Positions 1 to 12,539 of a DNA stretch of 64,000 bases are shown here, one piece after another. Source of the stretch: Glebionis coronaria (taxonomy: Eukaryota; Streptophyta; Magnoliopsida; Asterales; Asteraceae); assembly GCA_025667525.1 (NCBI GenBank), contig CM046882.1:217604592-217668591 (forward strand). The letters run 5' to 3'. The notes below the pieces were generated by a model. It made no database searches, was not told the origin of the DNA, and saw nothing but the letters and a program-made list of their open reading frames with translations. Both the position numbers and the translations under genes were made by a program. Each line of letters opens with the position of its first letter. The stretch's first letter is position 1.

Positions 1-1979
1 AACAACCCTCTTGACGAACTCAAAACTCAACTCAAAGACTTGGTATCCCGTGCATCCCAAATCATAAAATTAAACAACTATTCAAACTCAACCTTTAACC
101 CAAAACTTGTACAATAATTTCGGCCAGGATACTGACCTCCCATAACTATACATTCTGAATATGAAAAGTACGTTCCGAGTACATAATTTTTGGCTTTTGA
201 ATCACTCAAAAAGCTCTAAAAACAAACAAGTTATGAACAAAACAATTTTATACTAGTTGTTTTAAAAACTAAAGAATAAACTTAGTGATTAATGCAATCC
301 TTTTAAATGAACGATATAATTGTATGTGTAACCTTCATAAACTCAATTTAACCTTGTATTAATAATTATAAATGACGTGAATCGGTTAAACCCAATTATA
401 TAAACTATGTAAGTAGAAAGAAATTTTACTTCGCTTTATTTTAAAGAAAGTCTTTTAGAATTTGAAATAAATAAGTGTTGATTAAAAGAAATCTTAGGTT
501 ACATCTTGTTTGAAACACGACTCCAACACCTTACCCTTATTTTACCGAATACAACCAGCTATCTAACCCTATAATAGATTTCTAAGTCCCCCTTTTTCTC
601 AATATATACCGACCAAAAGAAATGTAAGACCCAACACAAAAGATTTCATTATCTCAAAAGAAATCCCAAGTTATTTCAATAGACTTAAAACCAAGAACAC
701 CATTTTAAAACGTACACGTGAAATACGAAACTCAAAGAATACGCTACAAGACACACTTCAAAAGATTCAAAACGTCGTTGAAACTCCCCCAAACACGAGC
801 TCTAATAAATTGTTTAAACACAAGAGAGTACTAGGTGCGTTCAAGTTATAATAACTACTGAACGACCGTAAATCATAACAAAACATCTATTAGTATATAT
901 ACATCCACATATGTATACTTATCGAATCTCCCAAACATACTCGTTATCATATACGTAAGTCAATCAATCGCTTTATACGCTCGTTTTTTCATACGAGTAA
1001 TCACCATCTCACCGTGCCACAACAAGGCATAAAGCCTACCTCCAAAACCAAACCATATCGTGTGACCCCATAATCACATAACACAACTATATCCCAAAAC
1101 ATATAACACAAAAAGAATAATAGCCATATCATAGGCAGCCATCACATAAACCCATATATTATACGATACCCAAATTCTACATCTCATCATATACAAGCAT
1201 GTACTAACCCTCTTTCATGCAATCATACTTGAGAACCCATTGAAGTTGTGGTACTTGTATAACTATGTTGGCCATCATACTTATACAATTACCCTTCCCC
1301 CAATGCACTCCCTCCTATGATGACACTTATAAGAATCAATACAACATATAACACATAAATCTATCTACTCACATAAGCTCATAACCACATAAATAATAAA
1401 GTCTAAAAATCCATCTATTAAAATAACATAGTAATACTGTTGAAATACGTAAATCCATAGTCTAGCTAAACCAGCATAGACTAAATCCAAAACGAAAACA
1501 TAATCAGTTATAAGTCATGTCGCCCGTAAGAGTGGAAACAGCTTAAAACCCTTCATATCCACCTACTCCTAATAACTCGAACCACTACATGATTCTTAGG
1601 GAACATGACTTAAACATCAAAATAAAATAATATCTCTCGGGTACATAAAATAACCCAACAAAAGATAGAAACTACCATGTACCAAATTATGTACTATAAT
1701 GTACAATTTACGCAAAATACGACGATGACTAGTGCGGACGATTATGGTTGAACCCGCACTAGTCACAACCCGAAAAGAAAATAACATGTGGCTAAGTATG
1801 AACTTACTATGGTTCAATTAATACTAGTCAAAACATCACAATAAATAACATCCAAACACATCAATTAATATAAAATGCACACATACTCCTATGACACCTA
1901 TATACAGGGACCCTTAAGCTATAGACTAGTCTACGCGACTAGGCAACCTAATTCTCTATAACCATTGGCTCTGATACCA
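1..1979 (-). other. Internal region of X next to its 5' LTR, no gene seen
   Basis: About 2 kb of AT-rich sequence with no credible reading frame on either strand. The longest frames are under 70 codons and show no family motif. By position it would be the untranslated leader and start of the internal region of X, but 2 kb is long for a leader, so a deletion or a further insertion is possible. Confidence 0.4.
1968..1979 (-). other. Primer-binding site of X (tRNA-iMet type)
   Basis: The minus strand reads TGGTATCAGAGC, the usual plant PBS complementary to the 3' end of initiator methionine tRNA. It lies 3 nt internal to the LTR edge at 1983. Confidence 0.75.
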
Positions 1980-1982
1980 TTC

Positions 1983-2671
1983 TGTCACACCCCACCAATG
2001 GCGGAATATTGGGCGCGACGTATGGATATCATCACAACAAACGGTGTCTCTATAGAGAAAACTAAAATGCAAATATAATGTCATAAATGGCGACACGAAT
2101 GTCATGACAATATCTCAACATAGCAGGAGTCTAGGTAAGTAGGTAACAGTCCTACCTCTTACCCACGACAAACAAATAACACTAACAATCAACATATAGG
2201 TTCATAGTATCACTAATCAAAACACATGAAAATAAACTAAGAAGGAACGAGGATCTCCTTCTAAATGCAATCCTAATGCATCCAAATCTAGCCACTTCTA
2301 TCCTCAAGCTTAACCACATTCTCACCTGAAAGAGACACTAAAACACGTCAACATAAAGTTGGTGAGAGTCATAGGTTTAGACTCAAACGCCAAAATCATA
2401 CCATAAGCTGTGAGTACAACCAAAAGTTAAAAATGTATGGACAATGTGATACTAACATGCATTAACAAACTAAAATTCAAGATTTAACTAATCAAACCAA
2501 AACCAAGTCCAAATCCAAGGCTCCCAGCCTTACCAAACACCATACTCCCATAGGTACTCAAACACCTATGAACCAATCCCAAGGCCCCGCCTTGCCAATA
2601 TCCCCTTGGTACCAAGTCAAAACATAAACAATCAAGAATTATCTAGCAGTTAATCACATAAGTATGCACAC
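1983..2671 (-). repeat. LTR of X, 3' part
   Basis: Begins in + orientation with TGTCACACCCC, the complement of an LTR 3' terminus ending in GTGTGACA. It is interrupted at 2671/2672 by A1. No coding sequence. Confidence 0.6.
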
Positions 2672-4458
2672 TGATAAATGACTTTTGGTTGGTTAATAAA
2701 AAGGTTTTTGCTTGCAAGATCTTTCTTTGCGTTGCTCGTACCCAATTGATATATGTCGTTGTTTCGTTCTCGGTATCTTCTCAAATTGATCACAGTCAAA
2801 AGTGGAATAGTTGTAATTGGTGACTAAAAAGGGGGAGCTTTGGTCTAAATCTACTAAAATGATAAGTGCTAGAAGTTATTATATTAAACTAAAAGCAATT
2901 ACTGAGAATAAAAATAAAGCTAGAATTTAAAACTAGAAAAAAACTGGAAATTTACCTTATTCGGAATAATGGCTATCCGGAATATGTTGCCCTACTCGGA
3001 ATATCAGCTCTTACTCGGAATATATCTCTACACGAAATAAATGCTTCTATGCGGAAAAACAGCTCTATCTGGAATATTATACTCTTACTCGGAATGTTGT
3101 AGTCTATTCGGAACATTTGTGCTTATTCGGAATAATCATGACCATGCAGAATAATTTATGCTATGCGGAATAATATGGTGATGCGGAATAAAAAGCCTAC
3201 TCGGAATATTATGATGGAAACCCTTATACGGAATATTTTTTGGAAGAACCCTATGCAGAACATTTACAAAATACTCCTATTCGGAATGTTTTTAACAGAA
3301 GCACTATGCGGAATAATTAATATTCCGAGTAACCAAGATAATCATAGAATGCTCTACTCGGAATGTTTGGAAAGAAAGCTTATGCGGAATAATTTTGATA
3401 AAAGGCCTATGCGGAATATTTGAAAAAAGGAAGCTATTTGGAATATTTAGAAATTCCGAATAACCAAAGAATTCAAGCTCTACTCGGAATAAATGGTTAT
3501 TCCGAATAACCAAGATAACTAAAACCTTTACCCGGAATAATGAAAATTCCGAATCAACAGTAAAATCACAAACTCCTATTTGGAATCTGGGTGAGCACAG
3601 TAACAATATGCGAAGAACAGGGGAATTCAGAAACACGAGTTTAACACAAATTTTCACCAAGTTTTCAATCAAAACTTAAACCAATTTTACCACTAATCAT
3701 TTACCTAAGGTAAACATCAATCCAAAACCACAAAATCGCAAAACCCACTTACTTTTTATGATCAAACCAATAAAATAAAACTTAAGAACTTTGAATCATA
3801 AAGAGATGAGGAACCAAATGATAGAAAGATTAAGCATAAACTTGTATTAATGATTTAAGATTCAACAAACAAGTGGAAAGATTAAACTTACAAGATTGGA
3901 AGAAATCAAAGACAATGAAAACCACTCCTTAAGGGAGATGGTTCCTAAGAACTAGGAAAAACATAACAGAAAGAAAAGCTAGTGAAAGTCTTGAATGAGA
4001 GGAGTATTTATAGGCTTCTCCCTTGGTTGGTGAGTGGGATTTCTTCCTTTCTTTTTGTCTTCTCGTCTTTTCAGAAAAGTTGACGTTTTCGATTTCGATT
4101 CGGGATTTGTCGACGAATAAATTCAACTCGTCTTTTAATTTCTTCATTTAATAGACTTGAGTTTCTTCGTCATAGGTAAATCTTCCGTCTTTGGCCCTTT
4201 TCTTCGATAAATCTTCAAATAGGCCCATTGACTTTAAATCTTTTGCATCTCTTGGACTATAGACTTCATCTTTTCGTCTTTTTCCTCGATAAAACCCATA
4301 CAATCCCATGTTTTCTCCAATATTTACCCGGTTGGCTCTGAAAACACAACATACACACAAACCACGCATAATTCCAAACAAATGACATTAAATACGCGTT
4401 TTGGTCTTGTTTTAGCAAGAAATAAGTGGTAAAAGGATGGGTGTTTTCACACCTATCA
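2672..4458 (-). repeat. A1 3' LTR (1787 bp)
   Basis: Matches 12278-14066 from TGATAAATGAC to CACACCTATCA in + orientation. It carries a TATA box (4004-4013, CTATAAATAC on the minus strand) and the CGGAAT-rich array. Relative to the other LTR it has an extra 23 bp near 2880 and lacks one 27-bp array copy. Confidence 0.92.
2958..3590 (-). repeat. TTCCG-motif array in the A1 3' LTR
   Basis: Several dozen copies of the core CGGAAT (sense strand ATTCCG) occur at irregular spacings of about 15-30 bp, usually as tactCGGAATatt or tatgCGGAATaat. A few inverted copies near 3320 and 3455-3560 could pair with the others. The array lies downstream of the TATA box, so it would be transcribed. Confidence 0.85.
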
Positions 4459-4460
4459 AA

Positions 4461-4472
4461 TCCACTACACTT
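4461..4472 (-). other. A1 polypurine tract
   Basis: The minus strand reads AAGTGTAGTGGA directly upstream of the 3' LTR. It is the expected plus-strand primer site, with one T in the purine run compared with A2 and NA. Confidence 0.7.
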
Positions 4473-6018
4473 AACCATTGTCATGCCCTCATGCAATGCT
4501 TAGTGATAAAGCAAATTTACACTTTTTCTCATAATCAATCAACCTTGGCCTAATTAACATTATACTAAATCAAAAATTTAAATACTTAGAGAAATTAAAA
4601 ACTTTAAAGGAGACAAAAGGATAGAAGCCATTTTTCACTTGAAAATAGCTATATGGAAATAACTTGCAAAGAGATCAAGGACTTACATTAGGGCTTTGGT
4701 GCTGCGAAAATTTATCACCCTCAAGTTTCACGTTCCCCAAACTAAGCTTAAAAACGAGATCATTGTTATTATAAGTTAGCAATTCAAACACTTACACACA
4801 TGGCTTAGTTATATGCTTAAACTCCCTTATTCCTAGGTGTATCTCTTATATTTTATTTTTGTCTTAGAATGATCATGAAGATGCATTTTTGGACTTATTT
4901 CGATAGTTTATTTAGGCTGAAAGCAAAGTAGGACGATTTGATCAATAGTTAGCTAAAGGACAAAATATCTTAAACTGCTTCTCGGGATATGAAAAAGTTC
5001 ATATCTTGGCATAACTTGGTTCACGATTTGAGACCTTTCTCGGGCCGATATTTGGCATGTGCTTCATACTTCATATCTTCGAGAGACGTTCTTGAGATAA
5101 TGGTCTTCTCTTCGTTATAGAGTTTCTTCACTTGAAGACTTTTGAGGGGTACTCCAACTTTGTTGACCACGACTTCATGATTATTTCTTCAATCTCTAAT
5201 TGAGATTTTGAGATACAACGATCCGCCTCCTTTTCGGACTTGGATCTATTTATCCTCATACCTTGTTAGGGTCTTTTCGGATAGACTTCTCCATGATCTT
5301 TATGGGAGTTGATTGCTTTTCGTCGTGAGTCTCGATCCTTCATATCGATTTTGGGAATAATGTTTTTCACATCACCTTGGATCTTTAGCAATAAAATGGA
5401 ATCCTCATGCCTTGTTAGGGCCTTTTTGGACTCGCCAATCTTCGCACCCCGCTTCATAAGTTATGCCTTGGCTATGAACTCTTATCATTACCGAGCAATT
5501 TTTAAACGATCTTGGGATAGAAGCTAAGTAACCTTTCAAATCGTACGACCTTACTTATTGCAGATAAATTATTAGCAAGTGATGGGACAATAGGCAAATA
5601 ATTTCACCAAGTGAGCTTGTGCAAGAATACCGACTTATAATTGACTCTATCATTTCTCGTCCTCCACAATTTAAAATCTCAAGTAATGGGACTCGTGGAT
5701 GCTTAGCCTAATAAACAAATTAAGGTCTACATGGTTAAGGATACTAGCTAGAATAAACTCAGATAAGTTTATTCTGGTTGAGTCAAAATAATCGCAACGG
5801 GCCTAATATGTCAAAGATTTCAAAACTAGCTACACCACTTTATTTATATTTTGACTTTATTGCGGGATATATACATATGAAAGCAACGATAAAAATTTAA
5901 AAATTACGACACAATGGCCAAAGTTAGTTAAAAATTTGAAAAATGCTGAAAAAGATGATTTTCCGGTTAAATTAAGGCATTTTCATGGAAAAGTCCACTT
6001 AAAACTTCGATAGAAGTC

Positions 6019-6085
6019 TCCCCTACACTTAAGAAAAACATTGTCCTCAATGTTTAAGCATGTGGGAAAAATCTCCCCTACACTT
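6019..6085 (-). other. Conserved double PPT-like module with hairpin (A1)
   Basis: Two copies of AAGTGTAGGGGA on the minus strand, offset by 55 nt, enclose the inverted repeat AAACATTGAGGACAATGTTT (6036-6055; 8-bp stem, AGGA loop). The same arrangement and spacing occur in A2 and NA. Confidence 0.8.
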
Positions 6086-6338
6086 ATGATATTGTGCATG
6101 TTGGTTAACTCAAGTTAAGGAAGAGACGACTAACGTGATCAATTTCGAATGTGAGTATGAAGAAGATTGAATCACGATAGTTGAGAAATAGAACCGGTAT
6201 TGCGGATACATGGGAGCACGGTTCTTCAAAGATTCTAAGAGTGCACTTATCCATGTAATCACATCACCATCCAAATACAAGTAACCTATATAGCTTCCCC
6301 CTACACTTAGTATAAAAAACGGGAAAGGGGGATAGATA

Positions 6339-6356
6339 CTCGGGTTGCCTCCCGAG
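6339..6356 (-). other. Post-stop hairpin (A1)
   Basis: The minus strand reads CTCGGGAGGCAACCCGAG, a 6-bp perfect stem with loop AGGCAA, 49 nt after the pol stop codon. It matches the A2 hairpin at 33909-33926 and the NA hairpin at 56617-56632. Confidence 0.8.
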
Positions 6357-6404
6357 GAGCGCTTGTTTTTGTTTACCGATTCGCGAGACTGACTCGGTCC
6401 CAGA

Positions 6405-9400
6405 CTAATTCAAGGGAAACGTGGTGAGGGATGGAATCATCTCTTGAGAGATGTCCTCACCAAAGTACAATTTCAAACGCTGGCCATTCACCTTGAAGTT
6501 GGGCCCATTTGACTGAGAAAGCTCAATGGTGCCATAGGGAAAGACATTGGCGATGGTGAATGGACCAGACCAGCGACTCTTCAACTTGCCTGAGAAGATC
6601 TTCAACCGAGAGTTAAAGAGTAAGACTTGATCACCAACGTGGAACTCTTGGTTCTTGATTTTAGCATCGTGGATAATCTTGGTCTTCTCCTTGTAGATCA
6701 ATGAGTTCTCGTAAGCTTCATTCCTCAATTCCTGTAGCTCGTTGAGTTGAATCTTGTGAAGATCACCGGCTTTGTTGATGTCGAAGTTATCCCACTTCAA
6801 GGCCCAGTATGCCTTATGTTCCAGCTCGATGGGGAGGTGGCAGGCTTTCCCGTACACAAGACGATAAGGTGTGCAACCAATCGATGTCTTATAGGCGGTA
6901 CGGAAAGCCCACAGAGCATCATCAAGTTTATCGGCCCACCAGGCACGATGCTCTCCCACAGTACGTTCCAAAATTCTCTTCAATCCACGGTTAGATATCT
7001 CGGCTTGGCTGTTGGTTTGAGGATGATAAGCGGTGGAAAGACGGTGATTGACACCATACTTAGCCATGACTCTTGCAAATTGATCGTTGCAAAAATGAGT
7101 CCCGCGGTCACTGATAATAGCACGAGGAACACCGAACCGAGCAAACAGTTATTTCAAGAAATTACAAACCACCCTCACGTCGTTAGTGGGTAAAGCTTTG
7201 GCTTCAACCCATTTAGAAACGTAGTCGACAGCGACAAGGATATATTTGTTGCCTTTAGAAGAAGGGAATGGCCCCATAAAGTCGATGCCCCATACATCAA
7301 AGATTTCACATTCTTGTATGAAATTTTGAGGCATCTCATCTTTATGTGTGATCTTGTCGTGTTTTTGGCAAGCATCACAATGCTTAACCATCTCGTGAGC
7401 ATCACGATAAATGGTGGGCCAATAGAATCCCGAGTCAAACACTTTTTTGGCGGTGTAGTTGGGACCAAAGTGACCACCGGTGGGTCCTTTGTGGCAAGCC
7501 TGGAGAATTTCCAAAGCGGCCGGTCCGTCAACACATCGGCGAATAATCAAGTCAGCGCATTGTTTGAATATAAAAGGGTCATCCCAAAAGTAAGTCTTAA
7601 CATCGTTCAAGAACTTCTTCTTTTGTTGGGATCTTAACCCTTGGATGAGAACACCACCCGCTAAGTAGTTTGCGATATCGGCAAACCACGGGGTGCCATC
7701 AAGATTGAGATTTATAGACATTAAGGTCTCAAAGGGGAAAGAGTCATTGATCTCTTTTTTCAGATGATCCCCTTGATATGGATCCTCAAGTCTACTCAGA
7801 TGATCCGCAGCTAGGTTTTCAGCACCCTTCTTGTCACGAATTTCAATGTTGATATCTTGAAGGAGTAAAACCCAGTGAAGAAGTCTTGGCTTAGAGTCGT
7901 GCTTAGTCATCAAGTACTTCAACGCGGAATGGTCCGTGTATACAATGGTAGGGGACAAAACAAGATAGGGGCGAAATTTTTCAAAAGCATAGACAACAGC
8001 TAAAAGCTCTTTTTCGGTTGCCGTATAATGCAATTGAGCCCCCGTCATTGTTTTGCTAGCATAGTGGATTGGTTGGAAGTGTTTATTCACTCTTTGACCC
8101 AAAACCGCACCAATAACGAAGTCGCTAGCATCGCACATCAATTCAAAGGGTAGCTCCCAATTAGGGGTAACCAAGACCGGTGCCTTAGTTAGCTTATCCT
8201 TAAGAAGATTGAAGGCTTCGATACACTCTTTATAAAAGATAAAAGGAGTATCTTTTTCCAAGAGGTGGGTCATCGGGCGAGCGATTTTAGAGAAATCCTG
8301 AATGAATCGACGATAGAAGCCCGCATGACCCAGAAAACTTCTCACACCCTTCACGGTTGAAGGTGGAGGTAATTTGTCTATGACATCTACTTTAGCACGA
8401 TCGAATTCAAGACCGGCTTTAGAGATTTTGTGTCCTAGCACAATGCCTTCTTTTACCATAAAATGGCATTTTTCCCAATTTAGAACAAGGCGAGTGTCTT
8501 CGCACAGCTTAAGCATACGTTCCAAATTGGCAAGGCAAGAAGAGAAGGAATCCCCAAAGACCGAGAAATCATCCATGAAGACTTCCATGGTTTGCTTAAC
8601 CATGTCATGGAAGATAGCCAACATGCACCTTTGGAAAGTCCCGGGGGCATTGCATAAGCCAAAAGGCATCCTTTTGTAAGCAAATGTGCCATAGGGACAA
8701 GTGAATGTTGTCTTCTCTTGATCTTGGGGATCGATGGGTATTTGGAAATAACCCGAGAAACCATCAAGAAAGCAGTAATATTCATTACCCGCTAAAGGTT
8801 TAAGCATTTGGTCCATAAAAGGTAGAGGGAAATGATCCTTTCTCGTGCCATCATTGAGTTTGCGGTAGTCTATACAAACTCTCAGCCCAGTAACGAGACG
8901 GGTAGGAATCAACTCGTTGTTTTGATTGGGCACAACGGTAATTCCGCCTTTCTTAGGCACACAATGGACTGGACTAACCCATGGTGAATCCAAAATAGGG
9001 TAAATCATACCCGCATCAAGAAGTTTGATAACCTCTTTTTTGATGACTTCATGGATTTTAGGATTCACCCTTCGTTGGCTTTGAATTGTGGGCTTAAAGT
9101 CGTCCTCCATGAGAATTTTATGTGTGCAAAAGTGAGGATCAATTCCGCGAATGTCGGAGATTTTCCAAGCGATAGCTCTTTTATGCTTCTTCAACACGGC
9201 CACAAGTCGGTCTTTTTCTTCTTCTTTCAGGTCCTTCGCGATGATGACCGGTAACTTCTCGTATTCTTCAAGGAAAACGTACTCAAGATGAGGAGGTAGG
9301 TCCTTAAGCTCAAGAGTAGGAGGATCCTTAATAGATGGTGTAACTAACGATGGATCATCATTAGTCACCTCTTGAGGAGAGGGAGGAGAAAACGGGTCTT

Positions 9401-9644
9401 CATTGAGAAGTCTCTCATTAGTACGAATGTCTTTATCCCAATCAGTGGAAGAATCATCATACTTAATATCGAGAGGACCCAAGCTAGCTTCGAAATCATC
9501 CAAGTCACTTTCTCCAAAAGGAGTCAATGCCGGAGCAATTGAGGCAACGATCTCAACATTGGGTAGAGAAGAGAGAGTACTTTTGCAAGCATCATGAAAA
9601 TGTTTTTCACAAGCCTCATCGAGAACATCAATAGCATTAACACT
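6405..9644 (-). pseudogene. A1 pol: reverse transcriptase, RNase H, integrase
   Basis: Continues the gag frame after a TAG at 9647-9645. The order is RT (motif [10 protein letters not shown]), RNase H (LMCDASDF and [12 protein letters not shown]), integrase zinc-binding region ([14 protein letters not shown] followed by CDACQK) and integrase core (GIDFMGPF, then a second Asp in [10 protein letters not shown], and Glu in QAEISNRG). FMDD in place of the usual Y-x-D-D is normal for Athila. A TAA at 7151-7149 falls inside the integrase core between the first two catalytic Asp residues, and the frame then resumes unchanged to 6405. The integrase C-terminal part ([18 protein letters not shown]) is intact. 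As written it cannot give a full integrase. Confidence 0.92.
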
Positions 9645-12071
9645 CTAATAAGAATAAGGTTGCTTAGAAATCTTACCCATGTTGAAGACAATTTTGTCGT
9701 CACCAACTCTCATGATTATTTCGCCCACGGCTACATCAATGAGAGTGCGACCGGTCCTCAGGAATGGACGTCCAACGATTAATGGAACACGAGGATCCAT
9801 CTTGTAGTCAACGACAACAAAATCCGCCGGGAAGGTGAATTTGTCAATGCCAACAAAAACATCTTCGGCTATCCCCACTAGATAAGCAACCGTACGGTTA
9901 GCTAATTCCAAGGTCATTTTGGTGGGGACTAGCTCGGGCAGAGATAATTGCTTCCAAACACTTAAAGGCATTAAGTTTATACTGGCACCTAGATCGGCTA
10001 GGGCCATGCAATTCTCTACTCCCGGGAAGTTGCAAGGAATCAAGAAGCGACTCGGATCACCAAGTTTGGTGGGCAATTTCCTTAAGAGAACAGCGGAGCA
10101 ATTCTCATTAAGTTGGGTCTGAGCAATGTCAATAAGCTTTTCCTTATCACTTAGAAGATCTTTAAACATCTTAGTGTATTTGGGCATGTGAGCGAGAGAC
10201 TCGGCAAAGGAGATGTTAAAATTCAATTGTTTAAACAATTTTAAAAAGTTCGAAACTTGAATATCATCCTTGCTCTTTTGCTTCTCTTTCCTCAACCTTG
10301 AAGGATAAGGTATATTGGATGAAGAAGAAGGCTTTAAGGGAGTAGGATCACTCACAACCACGGGTGGTGGGGAAATGGGGATAGAAGGTGAAGGAGGTGA
10401 GGAAAGTTGCTCTTTTTCCTTGTTCACAATCACGGGTGGAGGTGTAGGAAGCTCGGGTTCCGTATAACCTTTTCCACTACGAGTGGTGATTGCTTTCATC
10501 TCCCCTCTTGGATTCGCAACGGTGTTACTCGGAAGAGTACCCGAAGAAGAGGGTTGATTACCTTGGATGAGCGAACCAATCATATCACGAATGTTAAGCG
10601 CTTGAGTGCTGAAAGAATCTATGATGTCGGCACGGATCTCATTGCTCTGTTTTGCCATATCATTCCTTAGCTCGGCTCGAATATCTCTCCCTTGTTTCGC
10701 CATGTCATTCTTCAAGTTGACAAATTGACTCTGAAGATTCGTCACCATCTCTCGATTAGTCTTCATGAACGTCTCGACGTCTTGATTCAATGCCATCGGT
10801 TGATTGAGAGGTGGAGCTTGGTAAGCTTGAGAATTTCCTTGAGTTGGGTATGGGTTTCTTTGGGATTGATATTGATTGTTAGCACGAGGTTGGGATTGAT
10901 TGTTTCGGGTATAGCTTTGTTGTTGGTTTTGGTTTGCAGGAGGGAAACCGGGTGGAGCAAGATAATTGTTGGAACGATAACTTAGCAAGCTACGGTCTCC
11001 TTGAGGGCGAGCTTGATAGCCTCCCGTGGGATAAGTACCGTATGCTGCGTTAACGTTTTCAGAAAAATTGCCTTGGGTAGAAGGACAATCATTATAAGAA
11101 TGAGGACCACCACATGTGTCACAAGAAATAGCAACGACTTTAGCTTGTTGAAAGTGGTTTGTAGCCATGGTCATGAAATTCTTGTTCATTTCAGCGAGTT
11201 GTCGAGAAATTTCAGTCATCTCAGGATTGGAAGTAGTAGAAGAAACATTGACTCTCGAGTTAGATCTTGAGGATGCGGATGAATCCCAATTCTTGTGGTG
11301 AGTAGTCATGTTTTCGATCAACTCTCTACACTCCTCCGGTCTCCTTTTCATAAAAGTACCACCGGCGGCGGTGTTGATCGTGTCACGATCACGAAAAGTG
11401 AGACCATTGTAGAAAGTATCAATGAGAGTGACGGGGAGCATGTTGTGATTAGGACAGCGGTCGATCAAATCATTGTATCGTTCCCAAGAATCAAAGAGTG
11501 ATTCATCATTGTCTTGGATGAATCCACTACTTTGGTTACGAAGGCTCGTGACCATGGATGGTGGGAAGTAGCGCGACAAAAAACGTTGAGTCATGTCGTC
11601 CCAAGTATGAATAGAGTTCTTTGGGAGACGGTCAAACCATTTTTCGGCATGGTGAGAAAGCGAGTGGGGAAAGAGTTTAAGGCGAAGGTCATCCATAGAA
11701 ACACCGGGAGACTTCATGCTTTGGGTAATGGTAATGAATTTGTCGAGGTGTTTGTTGGCATCATCATCCGGAATTCCGCGAAATGGGTTTGTTTGCACTT
11801 GCTGGATCATGTGATGCTTCAACGAAAACTCCTGAGCCGTGACATGCATTGGTGCAATCGGGCCTCCACGTCCGTTCATCGTGGGTTGACATAGCTCCTC
11901 CATGGTTCGTAGGTCGGGTAAGGGTGGATTATTCATGTTTTAGTGGGGTGGGTTATTATTGTTGTTGTTATTTGGGAGGGGTGGATTATTATTGTTGTTG
12001 TTGTGTACACCGGCCATGTCTAAATGTTCGAGAGTCTCGGGCTCTGAATAAGACGTTGATCGAGTACGCAT
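9645..12071 (-). pseudogene. A1 gag and aspartic protease
   Basis: The start ATG is at 12071 (MRTRSTSYSEPET, shared with A2), 189 nt after the PBS. After 43 codons there is an in-frame TAA (11942-11940), and the same frame then runs to the TAG at 9647-9645. The retrotransposon gag domain includes LRLKLFPHSLSHHAEKWF. The nucleocapsid zinc knuckle CDTCGGPHSYNDC has the unusual spacing C-X2-C-X3-H-X4-C. It is followed by a Q/N/P-rich linker and the retropepsin active site in Athila form (ALADLGASINLMPLSVW), with VPLIVGRPFLRTGRTLIDV downstream. The TAG replaces a Glu codon (GAG in A2). Gag and pol share one frame. Confidence 0.9.
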
Positions 12072-12190
12072 ACACTAAAAATAAAATGCAGAGAAAATAT
12101 TTTTGGTTTTTATAGGTTTTTTAATGTTTTTGTATTTTTGAAAATTTTAGATTTTTATGGGTTTTTGAAAATTTTTGTGCTCGAAAATAA

Positions 12191-12206
12191 CGTTCCCAAA
12201 AGAACG
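12191..12206 (-). other. Leader hairpin (A1)
   Basis: An inverted repeat CGTTC...GAACG, about 54 nt downstream of the PBS, follows the conserved TTGGGATCCG. The same position in A2 and NA holds a hairpin with a different loop. A candidate packaging or dimerisation structure (inference). Confidence 0.6.
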
Positions 12207-12259
12207 GATCCCAAAATCCAATTTTTCTCACAAGAAACCGTTGATCCTTACGAAAAGAG

Positions 12260-12274
12260 CCGGCAGCGGCGTCA
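12260..12274 (-). other. A1 primer-binding site (tRNA-Asp type)
   Basis: The minus strand reads TGACGCCGCTGCCGG, 3 nt inside the 5' LTR. Athila elements typically use TGGCGCCGTTGCCGG, complementary to the 3' end of tRNA-Asp; this copy has two differences from that form. Confidence 0.75.
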
Positions 12275-12539
12275 TTTTGATAAATGACTTTTGGTTGGTT
12301 AATAAAACGGTTTTTGCTTGCAAGATCTTTCTTTGCGTTGCTCGTACCGAATTGATATATGTCGTTGTTTTGTTCTCGGTATCTTCTCGAATTGATCACA
12401 GTCAAAAGTGGAATAGTTGTAATTGGTGACTAAAAAGGGGGAGCTTTGGTCTAAATCTACTAAAATGATAAGTGCTAGAAGTTACTGAGAATAAAAATAA
12501 AGCTAGAATTTAAAACTAGAAAAAAACTGGAAATTTACC

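Larger units (their letters stand above)
4459..6404 (-). other. A1 3' noncoding region between pol and LTR
   Basis: About 1.95 kb without an env-like gene. It holds the true polypurine tract (4461-4472), two further PPT-like copies with a hairpin between them (6019-6085), another PPT-like copy (about 6296-6308) and a post-stop hairpin (6339-6356). A 29-nt motif containing CCCTAACAAGG occurs twice (5253-5281 and 5402-5430). A 63-codon frame at 5457-5266 has a close counterpart in A2 (34808-34999). The region aligns along its length with the same part of A2 and NA. Confidence 0.8.

Noticed and set aside
1968..1979. Fragment of a tRNA gene
   Set aside because: Only the 12-nt primer-binding complement is present; the same holds for the PBS of A1, A2, C1 and NA. 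No cloverleaf sequence around them.
2958..3590. CRISPR-like array of short repeats (CGGAAT)
   Set aside because: Core is only 6-8 bp, spacing is irregular, both LTRs carry the same array, and the setting is a plant retrotransposon LTR.
3304..3672. 122-codon minus-strand frame across the A1 LTR array (copy at 12886-13281)
   Set aside because: Frame created by the TTCCG repeats; present only because both LTRs are copies. No start context or protein motif.
4148..4381. 77-codon frame present in both A1 LTRs (copy at 13756-13989) and similar in the A2 and NA LTRs
   Set aside because: Lies in U3 upstream of the TATA box; similarity is explained by LTR relatedness. I considered a U3-encoded peptide, but related LTRs break the frame.
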